A stretch of DNA of 64,000 nucleotides from Variovorax sp. HW608 (GTDB lineage: Bacteria; Pseudomonadota; Gammaproteobacteria; Burkholderiales; Burkholderiaceae_C), in the NCBI RefSeq assembly GCF_900090195.1, contig NZ_LT607803.1, positions 4,428,229-4,492,228 on the forward strand. Reading direction: 5' to 3'. Every line of letters starts with the position of its first letter. Positions within the stretch are counted from its first letter, which is position 1. Under the pieces are notes generated by a model. It was not told the DNA's origin and searched no databases. It saw nothing but the letters and a program-made list of their open reading frames with translations. Below, in pieces: positions 33,843-41,415 of the stretch. The position numbers and the translations under genes were made by a program.

Positions 33843-34487
33843 ATGTCAGTCCCGTACGCACCTGCCCGATGGCCCGCAGCCACTGCGACGGCCGGTATCT
33901 GGGCGCTCGCGGCGGCGAGTCTCGTGTTCTGGGGCCTGAGATTGACGGCGCCCTCCGATGCAGTGGCGCCGCCCGCCGTTGTCAAGACGCCGCTGGAGCC
34001 CGATCCGGCCGCCGTGGCCCAGATGCTGGGCGCTGTGTCGAACCAGCCCGTGGCCGCGACGCCTGAGGCGGCGAGCCGCTTCGCCTTGCTCGGCGTGGTG
34101 GCGGACGAGGATCAGCGGGGCGCCGCGCTCATCGCGGTCGATGGCAAGCCTGCGCGCCCGTTCAAGGTCGGCGCCAAGGTGGCCGAGGGATTCGTGCTCC
34201 AGTCGGTGACGACGCGTGCGGCCGCGCTCGGTCCGAGCTTGGATGGCAAGCCGGCCTTGACGTTGCAACTGCCGGCGCGGCCTTTGGCCATCCCGTCGCC
34301 GCCGCAGCAGCCTGCGCTGGCGGCCCCGCCGCCGCCGAACGTTGGTGCGCCGCCGCAACCGGCTGTGGCAGCACCGCCGTCACCGGCGGGCGCGCCGCCA
34401 GCCGTGACGGCTCCGCCGCCGCTGCCGCCGAATCTCCCCACGCCAGGGGTCGCGCCGGCGATGGCGCCTCCGGCCGAACCGACCTGA
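33843..34487 (+). CDS. gspC: Type II secretion protein GspC, no PDZ domain
   Basis: 214 aa. Cytoplasmic stub, one membrane helix (about 17-36, GIWALAAASLVFWGLRL), then the homology region (about 75-140: RFALLGVVADEDQRGAALIAVDG, FKVGAKVAEGFVLQSV) that contacts the secretin. Instead of a PDZ or coiled-coil domain the C-terminal third is Pro/Ala-rich. It couples the inner-membrane platform to GspD. Transcribed divergently from gspG rather than heading the operon. Confidence 0.88.
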   Translation: MSVPYAPARWPAATATAGIWALAAASLVFWGLRLTAPSDAVAPPAVVKTPLEPDPAAVAQMLGAVSNQPVAATPEAASRFALLGVVADEDQRGAALIAVDGKPARPFKVGAKVAEGFVLQSVTTRAAALGPSLDGKPALTLQLPARPLAIPSPPQQPALAAPPPPNVGAPPQPAVAAPPSPAGAPPAVTAPPPLPPNLPTPGVAPAMAPPAEPT

Positions 34488-34497
34488 ACGCGTCGCC

Positions 34498-36063
34498 TCA
34501 GGCCTGCAGGAACAGGCGGTACGCGGGGTTCTGCGTCTCCTCGACGAAGGGATAGCCGAGCGTCTGGAGGAACTCGTCGAAGGTCGCGTCGTCGCTCGCA
34601 GGAACCTGCAGTCCGACGAGGATGCGCCCGTAGTCGGCGCCCTGGTTGCGGTAGTGGAAGAGGCTGATGTTCCAGCTCGGCCGCAGCAGGCTCAGGAATT
34701 TCAACAGCGCGCCGGGCCGCTCGGGGAACACGAAGCGCAGCAGCCGCTCGTCGTGGGCGAGGCCCGTCCGTCCGCCGACCATGTGGCGGATGTGTTCCTT
34801 CGCGAGCTCGTCGTGCGTGAGGTCGATGGCGCCGAAGCCATGCGCCACGAAGGTGTCCGCGATCGTCCTGGATTCGCCCCGCGTCGTGGTGGTCAGGCCG
34901 ACGAAGACGTGTGCTTCCTTCGAGTCGCTGATCCGGTAGTTGAACTCGGTGACGTTGCGCGAAGCGCCGGGCAACTGCCCGATCAGCTCGCAAAAGCGAA
35001 GGAAGCTGCCGCGCTCCTCGGGGATCGTGACCGCGAAGAGCGCCTCGCGCTCCTCGCCGACTTCCGCGCGCTCGGCGACGAAGCGCAGGCGGTCGAAATT
35101 CATGTTGGCGCCGCACAGGATGGCGGCGTAGGTCTCGCCGCGCGTGCCGCGTTCCTCGACGTATTGCTTGATCGCGGCGACCGCGAGCGCGCCCGCGGGT
35201 TCGACGATGCTGCGCGTGTCGATGAAGATGTCCTTGATGGCGGCGCAGACGGCGTCGGTGTCGACGGCGATGAACTCGTCGACCAGCCCCGACGCCAGGC
35301 GGAAGGTTTCCTCGCCGACCAGCTTGACGGCGGTGCCGTCGGAGAAAAGGCCCACGTCGGGCAGGGCCACGCGTTCTTTCGCGGCGACCGACTGGATCAT
35401 GGCGTCCGAATCGTTCATCTGCACGCCGATGACCTTGATCTCCGGGCGCAGCGCCTTGATGTAGCTCGCAACGCCGGCGATCAGGCCGCCGCCGCCGATG
35501 GCGACGAAGACCGCGTCGAGCGGACCCTGGTGTTGGCGCAGGATCTCCATGGCGATCGTGCCCTGCCCCGCGATCACGTCCGGATCGTCGAAGGGGTGGA
35601 CGAAGGTCAGGCCATGCGACTTCTGCTGCTCGAGGGCATAGACGTAGGCGTCGGAGTAGCTGTCGCCATGCAGATGGACCTCGCCGCCGAGCGCCCTGAC
35701 GGCATCGATCTTCAATTGAGGCGTGGTGACCGGCATCACCACCACCGCCCGGGTACCGAGCTTTCGGGCCCCGAGCGCCACACCCTGCGCATGGTTGCCC
35801 GCCGAGGCGCAGATCACGCCGCTCGCGAGTTGCTCGGGGCTCAGATGCGCCATCTTGTTGTAGGCGCCGCGCAGCTTGAAGCTGAAGACGGGCTGCTGGT
35901 CTTCGCGCTTGAGCAGCACGGTGTTGCCGAGCCTTGCGCTCAGCGCGCGCGCCGGCTCGAGCGCCGATTCGACGGCGACGTCATAGACGCGAGCGGTCAG
36001 GATTCGCTTGAGATAGTCGGCGGAACTGAGCGTCTGGGCTGGCGGATTCGGGTTGCTGGACAT
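34498..36063 (-). CDS. ilvA: Threonine ammonia-lyase, biosynthetic
   Basis: 521 aa PLP enzyme that deaminates threonine to 2-oxobutanoate, the first committed step of isoleucine synthesis. The PLP lysine is in FSFKLRGAYNKM (about residue 62); CASAGNHAQG and the glycine loop AIGGGGLIAG bind the cofactor phosphate. Two C-terminal ACT-like regulatory domains (about 335-420 and 430-515, each with an ERPGALLKFL-type or ERGSFLRFCE motif) are the site of isoleucine/valine control, which marks the biosynthetic form. A small RNA-like transcript unit and a terminator hairpin lie just upstream. It is convergent with gspC. Confidence 0.96.
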   Translation of the reverse strand: MSSNPNPPAQTLSSADYLKRILTARVYDVAVESALEPARALSARLGNTVLLKREDQQPVFSFKLRGAYNKMAHLSPEQLASGVICASAGNHAQGVALGARKLGTRAVVVMPVTTPQLKIDAVRALGGEVHLHGDSYSDAYVYALEQQKSHGLTFVHPFDDPDVIAGQGTIAMEILRQHQGPLDAVFVAIGGGGLIAGVASYIKALRPEIKVIGVQMNDSDAMIQSVAAKERVALPDVGLFSDGTAVKLVGEETFRLASGLVDEFIAVDTDAVCAAIKDIFIDTRSIVEPAGALAVAAIKQYVEERGTRGETYAAILCGANMNFDRLRFVAERAEVGEEREALFAVTIPEERGSFLRFCELIGQLPGASRNVTEFNYRISDSKEAHVFVGLTTTTRGESRTIADTFVAHGFGAIDLTHDELAKEHIRHMVGGRTGLAHDERLLRFVFPERPGALLKFLSLLRPSWNISLFHYRNQGADYGRILVGLQVPASDDATFDEFLQTLGYPFVEETQNPAYRLFLQA

Positions 36064-36105
36064 AGGGCCGCGATCATAGGCCTCTCACCCGCAGTCGGCT
36101 CTCCC

Positions 36106-36200
36106 AAGAAAAAAGCCCCGGGCCTTGCGGCTCGGGGCTAAATCCACCAATTGGGAGGGTGGAGGAGACAACCGGTGCACACGGCTTCGTGTGCGATGAA
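36106..36200 (-). ncRNA. Probable ~90-nt small RNA with anti-Shine-Dalgarno motif
   Basis: On minus, a promoter at 36205-36232 would start RNA near 36198, and an intrinsic terminator ends it near 36108, before ilvA. Predicted folds are a 7-bp stem at 36177-36194, a 6-bp stem at 36143-36163 and the terminator stem at 36114-36139. Between and within the first two lies a CU-rich stretch (CUCCUCC and CCUCCC, 36153-36169) complementary to Shine-Dalgarno sequences. This resembles my recollection of the Betaproteobacteria toxic small RNA family in Rfam, unverified. The alternative is a transcribed leader with an attenuator for ilvA. Confidence 0.6.
36114..36139 (-). terminator. Intrinsic terminator upstream of ilvA
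   Basis: An 11-bp stem (AGCCCCG paired with CGGGGCT, extended by GCC/GGC across one wobble) with a TTGC-type loop is followed on minus by a run of T residues. It lies about 45 bp before the ilvA start codon. No protein gene on minus ends upstream, so it ends a small RNA or attenuates ilvA. Confidence 0.75.
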
Positions 36201-36204
36201 ATAA

Positions 36205-36235
36205 AGTATATCGACTGTTTGTTGCATTGCAACAA
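36205..36235 (-). promoter_or_regulatory. Promoter with 17-bp palindromic operator
   Basis: On minus, TTGCAA (36232-36227), a 16-bp spacer and TATACT (36210-36205) form a good sigma-70 promoter. A perfect palindrome, TTGTTGCA-T-TGCAACAA (36219-36235), covers its -35 box. It lies in the osmC/ilvA gap and could control either direction. Confidence 0.6.
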
Positions 36236-36326
36236 GCGAGTGACGCTTTTCAGACACAAATTCACGCCGCCGGAACGTTTTTCTCGTTCAACGCGCGTTC
36301 GTGACCCCTCCTTGGAGTGATCGAAG

Positions 36327-36776
36327 ATGGAATGTACTGTCAGTTGGACCGGAAATTCCGGCACGCAATCGGCGATGGGCTTCGTCGCCGAGACCGGAAC
36401 CGGCCATGTCCTGATGATGGATGGCGCGCCCGATGCGGCGAAGCCCGGGAACGGCGGCCGGAACCTGGCACCGCGGCCCATGGAGACGGTGCTCGCCGGC
36501 ACGGGCGGATGCACCGCCTATGACGTCGTGCTGATCCTCAAGCGCGGCCGGCACCAGGTCGAGCGATGCAGCGTCAAGCTCACCAGCGAACGCGCGGAGA
36601 AGGACCCCAAGGTCTTCACGAAGATCCACATGCACTTCACCGTGGCGGGCAAGGGCATTCCGGCTGCGGCAGTGGAACGGGCCATCGCATTGAGCCACGA
36701 CACCTATTGCTCGGCCAGCGTGATGCTGGGGAAGACGGCCGAGATCACGACCAGCTTCGATCTGATCGATCTCTGA
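36327..36776 (+). CDS. OsmC family peroxiredoxin-like protein
   Basis: 149 aa. The two redox cysteines of the OsmC/Ohr fold are visible at C62 (GTGGCTAYDVV) and C128 (HDTYCSASVM), with the supporting Arg/Glu pattern in RNLAPRPMETVLAG. It should reduce organic hydroperoxides with a dithiol donor. The C62 context (GGCTAYDV) is that of the YhfA/OsmC group rather than Ohr. The RBS GGAGTGA precedes the ATG. It is divergent from the ilvA-side promoter and palindrome. Confidence 0.9.
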   Translation: MECTVSWTGNSGTQSAMGFVAETGTGHVLMMDGAPDAAKPGNGGRNLAPRPMETVLAGTGGCTAYDVVLILKRGRHQVERCSVKLTSERAEKDPKVFTKIHMHFTVAGKGIPAAAVERAIALSHDTYCSASVMLGKTAEITTSFDLIDL

Positions 36777-36801
36777 TGCAAGGGGCGGCCCATGCGATCC
36801 G

Positions 36802-37431
36802 CTAGATGCGGTGCGCGACCGTCGTCATGACCTTGGCCGCCGCGCGCATCAGCGCCTTGGCCGGCGGCGGCAACTCCCTGGCGCCCGCGCTCCATGCCTG
36901 GCTGGCGTGGCGCGCTTCATCCAGCTTCATCTGGTCGATGACGGCCCGCGATGCCGTATCGCCGGCCGGCAATCGGTCCAGATGACCATCGAGATGGGCT
37001 TCGACCTGTCGTTCGGTCTCCGCGACGAATCCCAGGCTCAATGCATCGCCGAGCCTTCCCGCAACCAGGCCGAGGCCGAATGCGCCGAGGTACCAGAGCG
37101 GATTCAGCATGGACGGGCGCGCCCCCAGTTCATCCAGTCTCTGTTGCGTCCACGCGAGATGGTCGGTTTCTTCGCGCGCGGCGTCATTGAAGTGCATGCG
37201 CAGCGCGGGGTCCCGGCTCACCGCGGCCTGCGCGGTGTAGAGCGCCTGCGCGCAGACCTCTCCCACATGATTGACGCGCATCAGGGCGCCGGCTTCGCGG
37301 CGTTCCGCGTCGCTCAATGCGCCGGGCGGCGAGGCTGGCGAGGGTGTCGGCCGCGTCGCGTGCGACGAGGCGAAGAGGGTGCGCAGTGCCGCGTCTGCCA
37401 CCGACAGGACGGAGTCGAGCGATCGGTTCAT
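36802..37431 (-). CDS. coq7: Ubiquinone biosynthesis hydroxylase Coq7 (demethoxyubiquinol hydroxylase)
   Basis: 209 aa di-iron membrane-associated hydroxylase for the C6 step of ubiquinone synthesis. Iron ligands are in [31 protein letters not shown] and DEARHASQA. The hydrophobic helix [18 protein letters not shown] (about residues 115-132) inserts in the membrane. Coq7 in place of UbiF is usual in Betaproteobacteria. It is convergent with osmC (25 bp apart) and divergent from the porin gene. Confidence 0.95.
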   Translation of the reverse strand: MNRSLDSVLSVADAALRTLFASSHATRPTPSPASPPGALSDAERREAGALMRVNHVGEVCAQALYTAQAAVSRDPALRMHFNDAAREETDHLAWTQQRLDELGARPSMLNPLWYLGAFGLGLVAGRLGDALSLGFVAETERQVEAHLDGHLDRLPAGDTASRAVIDQMKLDEARHASQAWSAGARELPPPAKALMRAAAKVMTTVAHRI

Positions 37432-37713
37432 GAGGCAATTGGAACCGATCTACAAAAGGACACAAATCCCGCGGGGCAGTTTTCGCATTGCGGTACGCCG
37501 CGGGTTCGAGATGCTTTGTTGCAGTCGTGCAACGAAACGTCGAGCCCGGCCGACATTTCGGGCGATTTGTTTTGCCCTTGCGGAGCGCCTCTGGTGCAAT
37601 AGCGTCAACTTCCCAAAAGGAGGTTGGCCCGGGGTCCGGTGGGTGCACAGAAGTGCCAGTCACGGTGAGCCCTTCGCACCGGAGCCCTATGTTTAACCTT
37701 GGAGAAACTTGCA

Positions 37714-38979
37714 ATGAAAAAATCTCTAGTCGCCCTGGCTGCTCTGGCTGTCGCCGGCGTTGCTTCGGCCCAGTCGTCCGTGACGCTGTTCGGCGTGGTC
37801 GACGCGACCTTCAACGGCTACTCGAACAAGTCGGAAAACGTCTTCGGCCAGACCGCCAAGATCACGAAGAACCAGCTGACGAACTCGGGCTACAACAGCA
37901 GCCGTCTGGGTTTCCGCGGTACGGAAGACCTCGGTGGCGGCCTGGCTGCCAGCTTCTGGCTCGAAGCCGGTATCGCCAACGACGACGGCACCACGGGCGG
38001 CAACGTTTCGAACGTGACCGGTACGACCACGACGGGTCTCTTCAACCGTCGTTCGACCGTGAGCCTCTCGGGTGCATTCGGTGAAGTCCGCCTCGGCCGC
38101 GACTATGTCCCGACCTTCTGGAACGACACCGTGTTCGATCCGTTCGGCACCAACGGCGTTGGCAGCAACCTGATCAATACGGCCAACGGCGGCTCGATCC
38201 CCAATGCCACCGGCTTCACGACGAACCAGCTGTACGTCCGCGCCAGCAACTCGGTCGGCTACTTCCTGCCGCCGAACCTGGGTGGTTTCTACGGCCAGGT
38301 CATGTACGCTTTCAACGAAGCGACGAAGTATGATCCGGGCATCCTGACCCCGAACGTGGCTAACTCGCAGCGCACCGGCCGTTACGTCGGTGGCCGCTTC
38401 GGCTACGCCAACGGCCCGCTGGACGTTGCCGCCGCCTATGGCGAAGCCACGATCGGTGACGATTTCTTCGCTGGTTCGACGAGCACGCTGAAGACCTGGA
38501 ACCTCGGCGCTTCGTATGACTTCGGCGTCGTCAAGCTCTTCGGTGAGTACTCGCAGGCCAAGAACAAGGTCGACTACTCGGTTCCGAACGTCACCGACAT
38601 CTTCGCCTTCACCGAACCGGGCGCCAAGGGCTGGCTCCTCGGCGCGACCGTGCCGGTCGGCCCTGGCCTGATCCGCGCTTCGTACTCGGCCGTCAAGTAC
38701 AGCGACCTGCGCATCCCCGGAGCCACGAACGCCATCAGCCAGAACCTGACCCAGGTCTTCGGCCTGCAAGATCCGAAGGCTGACAAGTGGGCGATCGGCT
38801 ACGTGCACAACCTGTCGAAGCGCACGGCCCTGTACACCACCGTGGCCTACGTCAACAACAAGGACAACCGCCTGACCGGCAACGGTCTGTCGACCACCGG
38901 TTCTTACGTGAGCACCACCACCGGCTACGTCCCGAAGACCTCGACGGCCTACGACATCGGCATCCGTCACGCTTTCTGA
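37714..38979 (+). CDS. Outer-membrane porin, Burkholderiales general porin family
   Basis: 421 aa. Signal peptide MKKSLVALAALAVAGVASAQ, then SSVTLFGVVDATF, the usual start of this 16-strand porin family. The constriction-region markers RLGFRGTEDLGGGL and EVRLGRDYVPTFWN are present, and the protein ends in the outer-membrane signature Phe (GIRHAF). GGAGAAACTT precedes the ATG. Codon use is more biased and less GC-rich at third positions than in the neighbours, which fits very high expression. A strong terminator follows. The 280-bp upstream region has no gene and should hold the promoter. Confidence 0.95.
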   Translation: MKKSLVALAALAVAGVASAQSSVTLFGVVDATFNGYSNKSENVFGQTAKITKNQLTNSGYNSSRLGFRGTEDLGGGLAASFWLEAGIANDDGTTGGNVSNVTGTTTTGLFNRRSTVSLSGAFGEVRLGRDYVPTFWNDTVFDPFGTNGVGSNLINTANGGSIPNATGFTTNQLYVRASNSVGYFLPPNLGGFYGQVMYAFNEATKYDPGILTPNVANSQRTGRYVGGRFGYANGPLDVAAAYGEATIGDDFFAGSTSTLKTWNLGASYDFGVVKLFGEYSQAKNKVDYSVPNVTDIFAFTEPGAKGWLLGATVPVGPGLIRASYSAVKYSDLRIPGATNAISQNLTQVFGLQDPKADKWAIGYVHNLSKRTALYTTVAYVNNKDNRLTGNGLSTTGSYVSTTTGYVPKTSTAYDIGIRHAF

Positions 38980-39020
38980 TCTGACGCTGGCATAAGCCAG
39001 CATCAATGGGAAGTTCCTGA

Positions 39021-39054
39021 AAGCCACTCGACGAAAGTCGAGTGGCTTTTTTTT
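39021..39054 (+). terminator. Rho-independent terminator of the porin gene
   Basis: A perfect 12-bp stem (AAGCCACTCGAC / GTCGAGTGGCTT) with a GAAA tetraloop is followed by six further T residues. It lies 42 bp after the porin stop and separates the porin from the peptide transporter operon. Confidence 0.93.
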
Positions 39055-39153
39055 CATTTCGACCGCGATGTGTGCCGCCGCACCACACTGGGGAACTCCT
39101 GCATGGGCATGTACCTTGCTGCTGCTAGCATCGATGAACACTTCATCTGCTGA

Positions 39154-40134
39154 ATGATCGCTTTCGTACTGCGCCGCCTGATTCAGGCCGTGATCGTGAT
39201 GGTCGCGGTTGCCTTCATCGCCTTCCTCCTCTTCCAGTACGTCGGTGACCCGGTGGTGTTCCTGCTCGGGCAGGATGCCAAGCCCGAGCAGATCCGGGAG
39301 CTGCGTACGGCCCTCGGGCTCGACCAGCCCTTCTTCGTCCAGTTCTGGCATTTCCTCGTCAATGCCTCGCAGGGGGAATTCGGCCTGAGCCTGAGGCAGG
39401 GTGCGAAGGTGTCCCGGCTGATCGCGGAGCGCTTCCCGGCCACGCTCGAACTGTCGATGGTGGCCGCCGTCCTGGCGCTCGCGATCGGCGTCCCGATGGG
39501 CGTCTACGCCGCGCTGCGGCGCGGCAGCTTCATGAGCCAGGTGTTCATGACGCTGTCGCTGCTCGGCGTTTCGCTGCCGCCTTTCCTGGTCGGCATCCTG
39601 CTGATCCTCGTCTTCGCGGTCCTGCTCGGATGGCTTCCGAGCTTCGGTCGCGGAGAGGTGGTTCGATTCGGCTGGTGGAGCACGGGCCTGTTGCGCGCCG
39701 ACGGCTGGACGCACATCGTGCTGCCGGCCGCGACGCTGGCGATCTTCCAGCTCACGCTCATCATGCGTCTGGTCCGGGCGGAGATGCTCGAGGTGCTGCG
39801 TACCGACTACATCAAGTTCGCTCGCGCACGCGGGCTCTCCGACCGCGCGATCCACTTCGGCCATGCGCTGAAGAACACCCTGGTGCCGGTGATGACCATC
39901 ACCGGGCTCCAGCTCGGCGGCCTGATCGCCTTCTCGATCATCACCGAGTCCGTCTTCCAGTGGCCCGGCATGGGGCTGCTGTTCATCCAGGCGGTGACCT
40001 TCGCCGACATCCCGGTGATGGCGGCCTACCTCTGCCTGATCGCGCTGATCTTCGTCGTCATCAATCTCGTGGTCGATCTGCTCTACTTCGTCGTCGATCC
40101 GCGATTGCGCGTCGGCACTGCAGGAGGACACTGA
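39154..40134 (+). CDS. Peptide/nickel-type ABC transporter permease (DppB-like)
   Basis: 326 aa, six hydrophobic segments, beginning MIAFVLRRLIQAVIVMVAVA as in DppB/OppB. The EAA-type loop is DYIKFARARGLSDRAIHFGHALKNTLVPV. The first gene of a six-gene operon: permease, M20 amidohydrolase, binding protein, second permease, two ATPases. Its stop shares a base with the next start (TGATG). The substrate is likely a short peptide or N-acyl amino acid, given the embedded hydrolase; that is inference. Confidence 0.93.
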   Translation: MIAFVLRRLIQAVIVMVAVAFIAFLLFQYVGDPVVFLLGQDAKPEQIRELRTALGLDQPFFVQFWHFLVNASQGEFGLSLRQGAKVSRLIAERFPATLELSMVAAVLALAIGVPMGVYAALRRGSFMSQVFMTLSLLGVSLPPFLVGILLILVFAVLLGWLPSFGRGEVVRFGWWSTGLLRADGWTHIVLPAATLAIFQLTLIMRLVRAEMLEVLRTDYIKFARARGLSDRAIHFGHALKNTLVPVMTITGLQLGGLIAFSIITESVFQWPGMGLLFIQAVTFADIPVMAAYLCLIALIFVVINLVVDLLYFVVDPRLRVGTAGGH

Positions 40135-41387
40135 TGACTGAACCCCGTTTGCAGGCGTCCGGAAGGGCGTTTGCCCATATCGCCCGCTTCCACCCCGAGA
40201 TCACCGCGTTCCGGCGCGATCTGCATGCGCATCCCGAGCTCGGCTTCGAGGAGGTCTACACCTCCGGCCGCGTGACCGAGGCGCTCCGGGTCTGCGGGGT
40301 CGACGAGATCCACACCGGCATCGGCAACACGGGCGTGGTCGGCGTGATCCGCGGGCGCTCGACCGGAAGCGGCCGCATGATCGGCCTGCGCGCCGACATG
40401 GATGCCTTGCCGATGTGCGAGGACAACGACTTCGCATGGCGCTCGGCCAAGAACGGCCTGATGCATGGCTGCGGACACGACGGCCACACCGCGATGCTGG
40501 TCGGCGCGGCGCGCTATCTGGCGGAGACGCGCAACTTCGACGGCACCGCGGTATTGATCTTCCAGCCCGGCGAGGAAGGCTTCGCGGGCGCGCGCGTGAT
40601 GATCGAGGACGGCCTGTTCGATCGCTTCCCGGTCGAGTCGGTCTACGCGATGCACAACTGGCCGGGGCTGCCGGCCGGCACCGTGGGCATCAACCGCGGC
40701 GCCATGATGGCGGCGGCGGACCGCATCACGATCGAGGTCACGGGCAAGGGCGGGCACGGCGCGCACGCCTATCTCACGGTCGATCCGGTCGTGGTGTCGG
40801 CGCACATCATCACGGCCGTGCAGAGCATCGTGTCGCGCAACGTGCGGCCGATCGACGCGGCGGTGATCAGCATCTGCGCGGTACAGGCCGGCGATCTCAG
40901 CGCGATGGCCGTGGTGCCGGGCAGGGCCACGCTGGTGGGCACGGTGCGCACCTTCAGCTCGCGCGTGCAGGAGCAGGTCGAGCGCCGTCTCGCCGAGCTG
41001 TGCTCGGCGGTCGCCGCGGGCTTCGGCGCGACGGCGCACGTGAAGTTCGAGCGCATCTATCCGGCCACCATCAACACCGCGCCCGAGGCGCAGTTCGCGG
41101 GCGACGTCGCGCAGTCGCTGGTCGGCGCGCACAACGTCGAGCGCAACATGGAGCCCAGCATGGGCGCCGAGGACTTCTCCTTCATGCTGCAGCAGAAGAA
41201 GGGCGCCTACCTGCGCATCGGCCAGGACGCGAAGGGCGGCGCCTTCCTGCACAACAGCCGCTACGACTTCAACGATGAAATCCTGCCGCTCGGCGCCGCG
41301 CTGCATGCGGGTCTGATCGAGCAGGGCATGCCGCTGGCCGCCGAGGCCGGCAGCCCAAGAAGCAAGATGGCCCAGGCGGCCTCTTGA
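40134..41387 (+). CDS. M20 family amidohydrolase (hippurate hydrolase/N-acyl amino acid type)
   Basis: 417 aa zinc/manganese peptidase-like amidohydrolase. Metal ligands are visible in HGCGHDGHTAM (about 112-122), FQPGEEGFAGARVM (about 145) and the late HNSRYDFND; RADMDALPM is the conserved Asp segment. AGGAGGACACTG precedes the start, which overlaps the permease stop by one base. Set between permease and binding protein, it probably cleaves what the transporter brings in, for example N-acyl amino acids or dipeptides. The C-terminus (AAEAGSPRSKMAQAAS) extends past the family end. Confidence 0.92.
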   Translation: MTEPRLQASGRAFAHIARFHPEITAFRRDLHAHPELGFEEVYTSGRVTEALRVCGVDEIHTGIGNTGVVGVIRGRSTGSGRMIGLRADMDALPMCEDNDFAWRSAKNGLMHGCGHDGHTAMLVGAARYLAETRNFDGTAVLIFQPGEEGFAGARVMIEDGLFDRFPVESVYAMHNWPGLPAGTVGINRGAMMAAADRITIEVTGKGGHGAHAYLTVDPVVVSAHIITAVQSIVSRNVRPIDAAVISICAVQAGDLSAMAVVPGRATLVGTVRTFSSRVQEQVERRLAELCSAVAAGFGATAHVKFERIYPATINTAPEAQFAGDVAQSLVGAHNVERNMEPSMGAEDFSFMLQQKKGAYLRIGQDAKGGAFLHNSRYDFNDEILPLGAALHAGLIEQGMPLAAEAGSPRSKMAQAAS

Positions 41388-41415
41388 ACCTTTCCAACCC
41401 AGAGGAGTGCTTCAC

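Noticed and set aside
36138..36182. 14-codon GTG frame with two Trp codons before the ilvA-side terminator, as a leader peptide
   Set aside because: No Shine-Dalgarno, no isoleucine/valine/leucine codon run, and its sequence is the structured CU-rich part of the candidate small RNA.
37518..37533. GTTGCA-N4-TGCAAC dyad upstream of the porin as a second copy of the osmC/ilvA palindrome
   Set aside because: Arm sequence is alike but the spacer is 4 instead of 1, which would misplace the half-sites for the same dimer.
37726..40131. 801-codon open frame on minus across the porin and DppB-like genes
   Set aside because: Spans two unrelated real genes and a terminator on the opposite strand.
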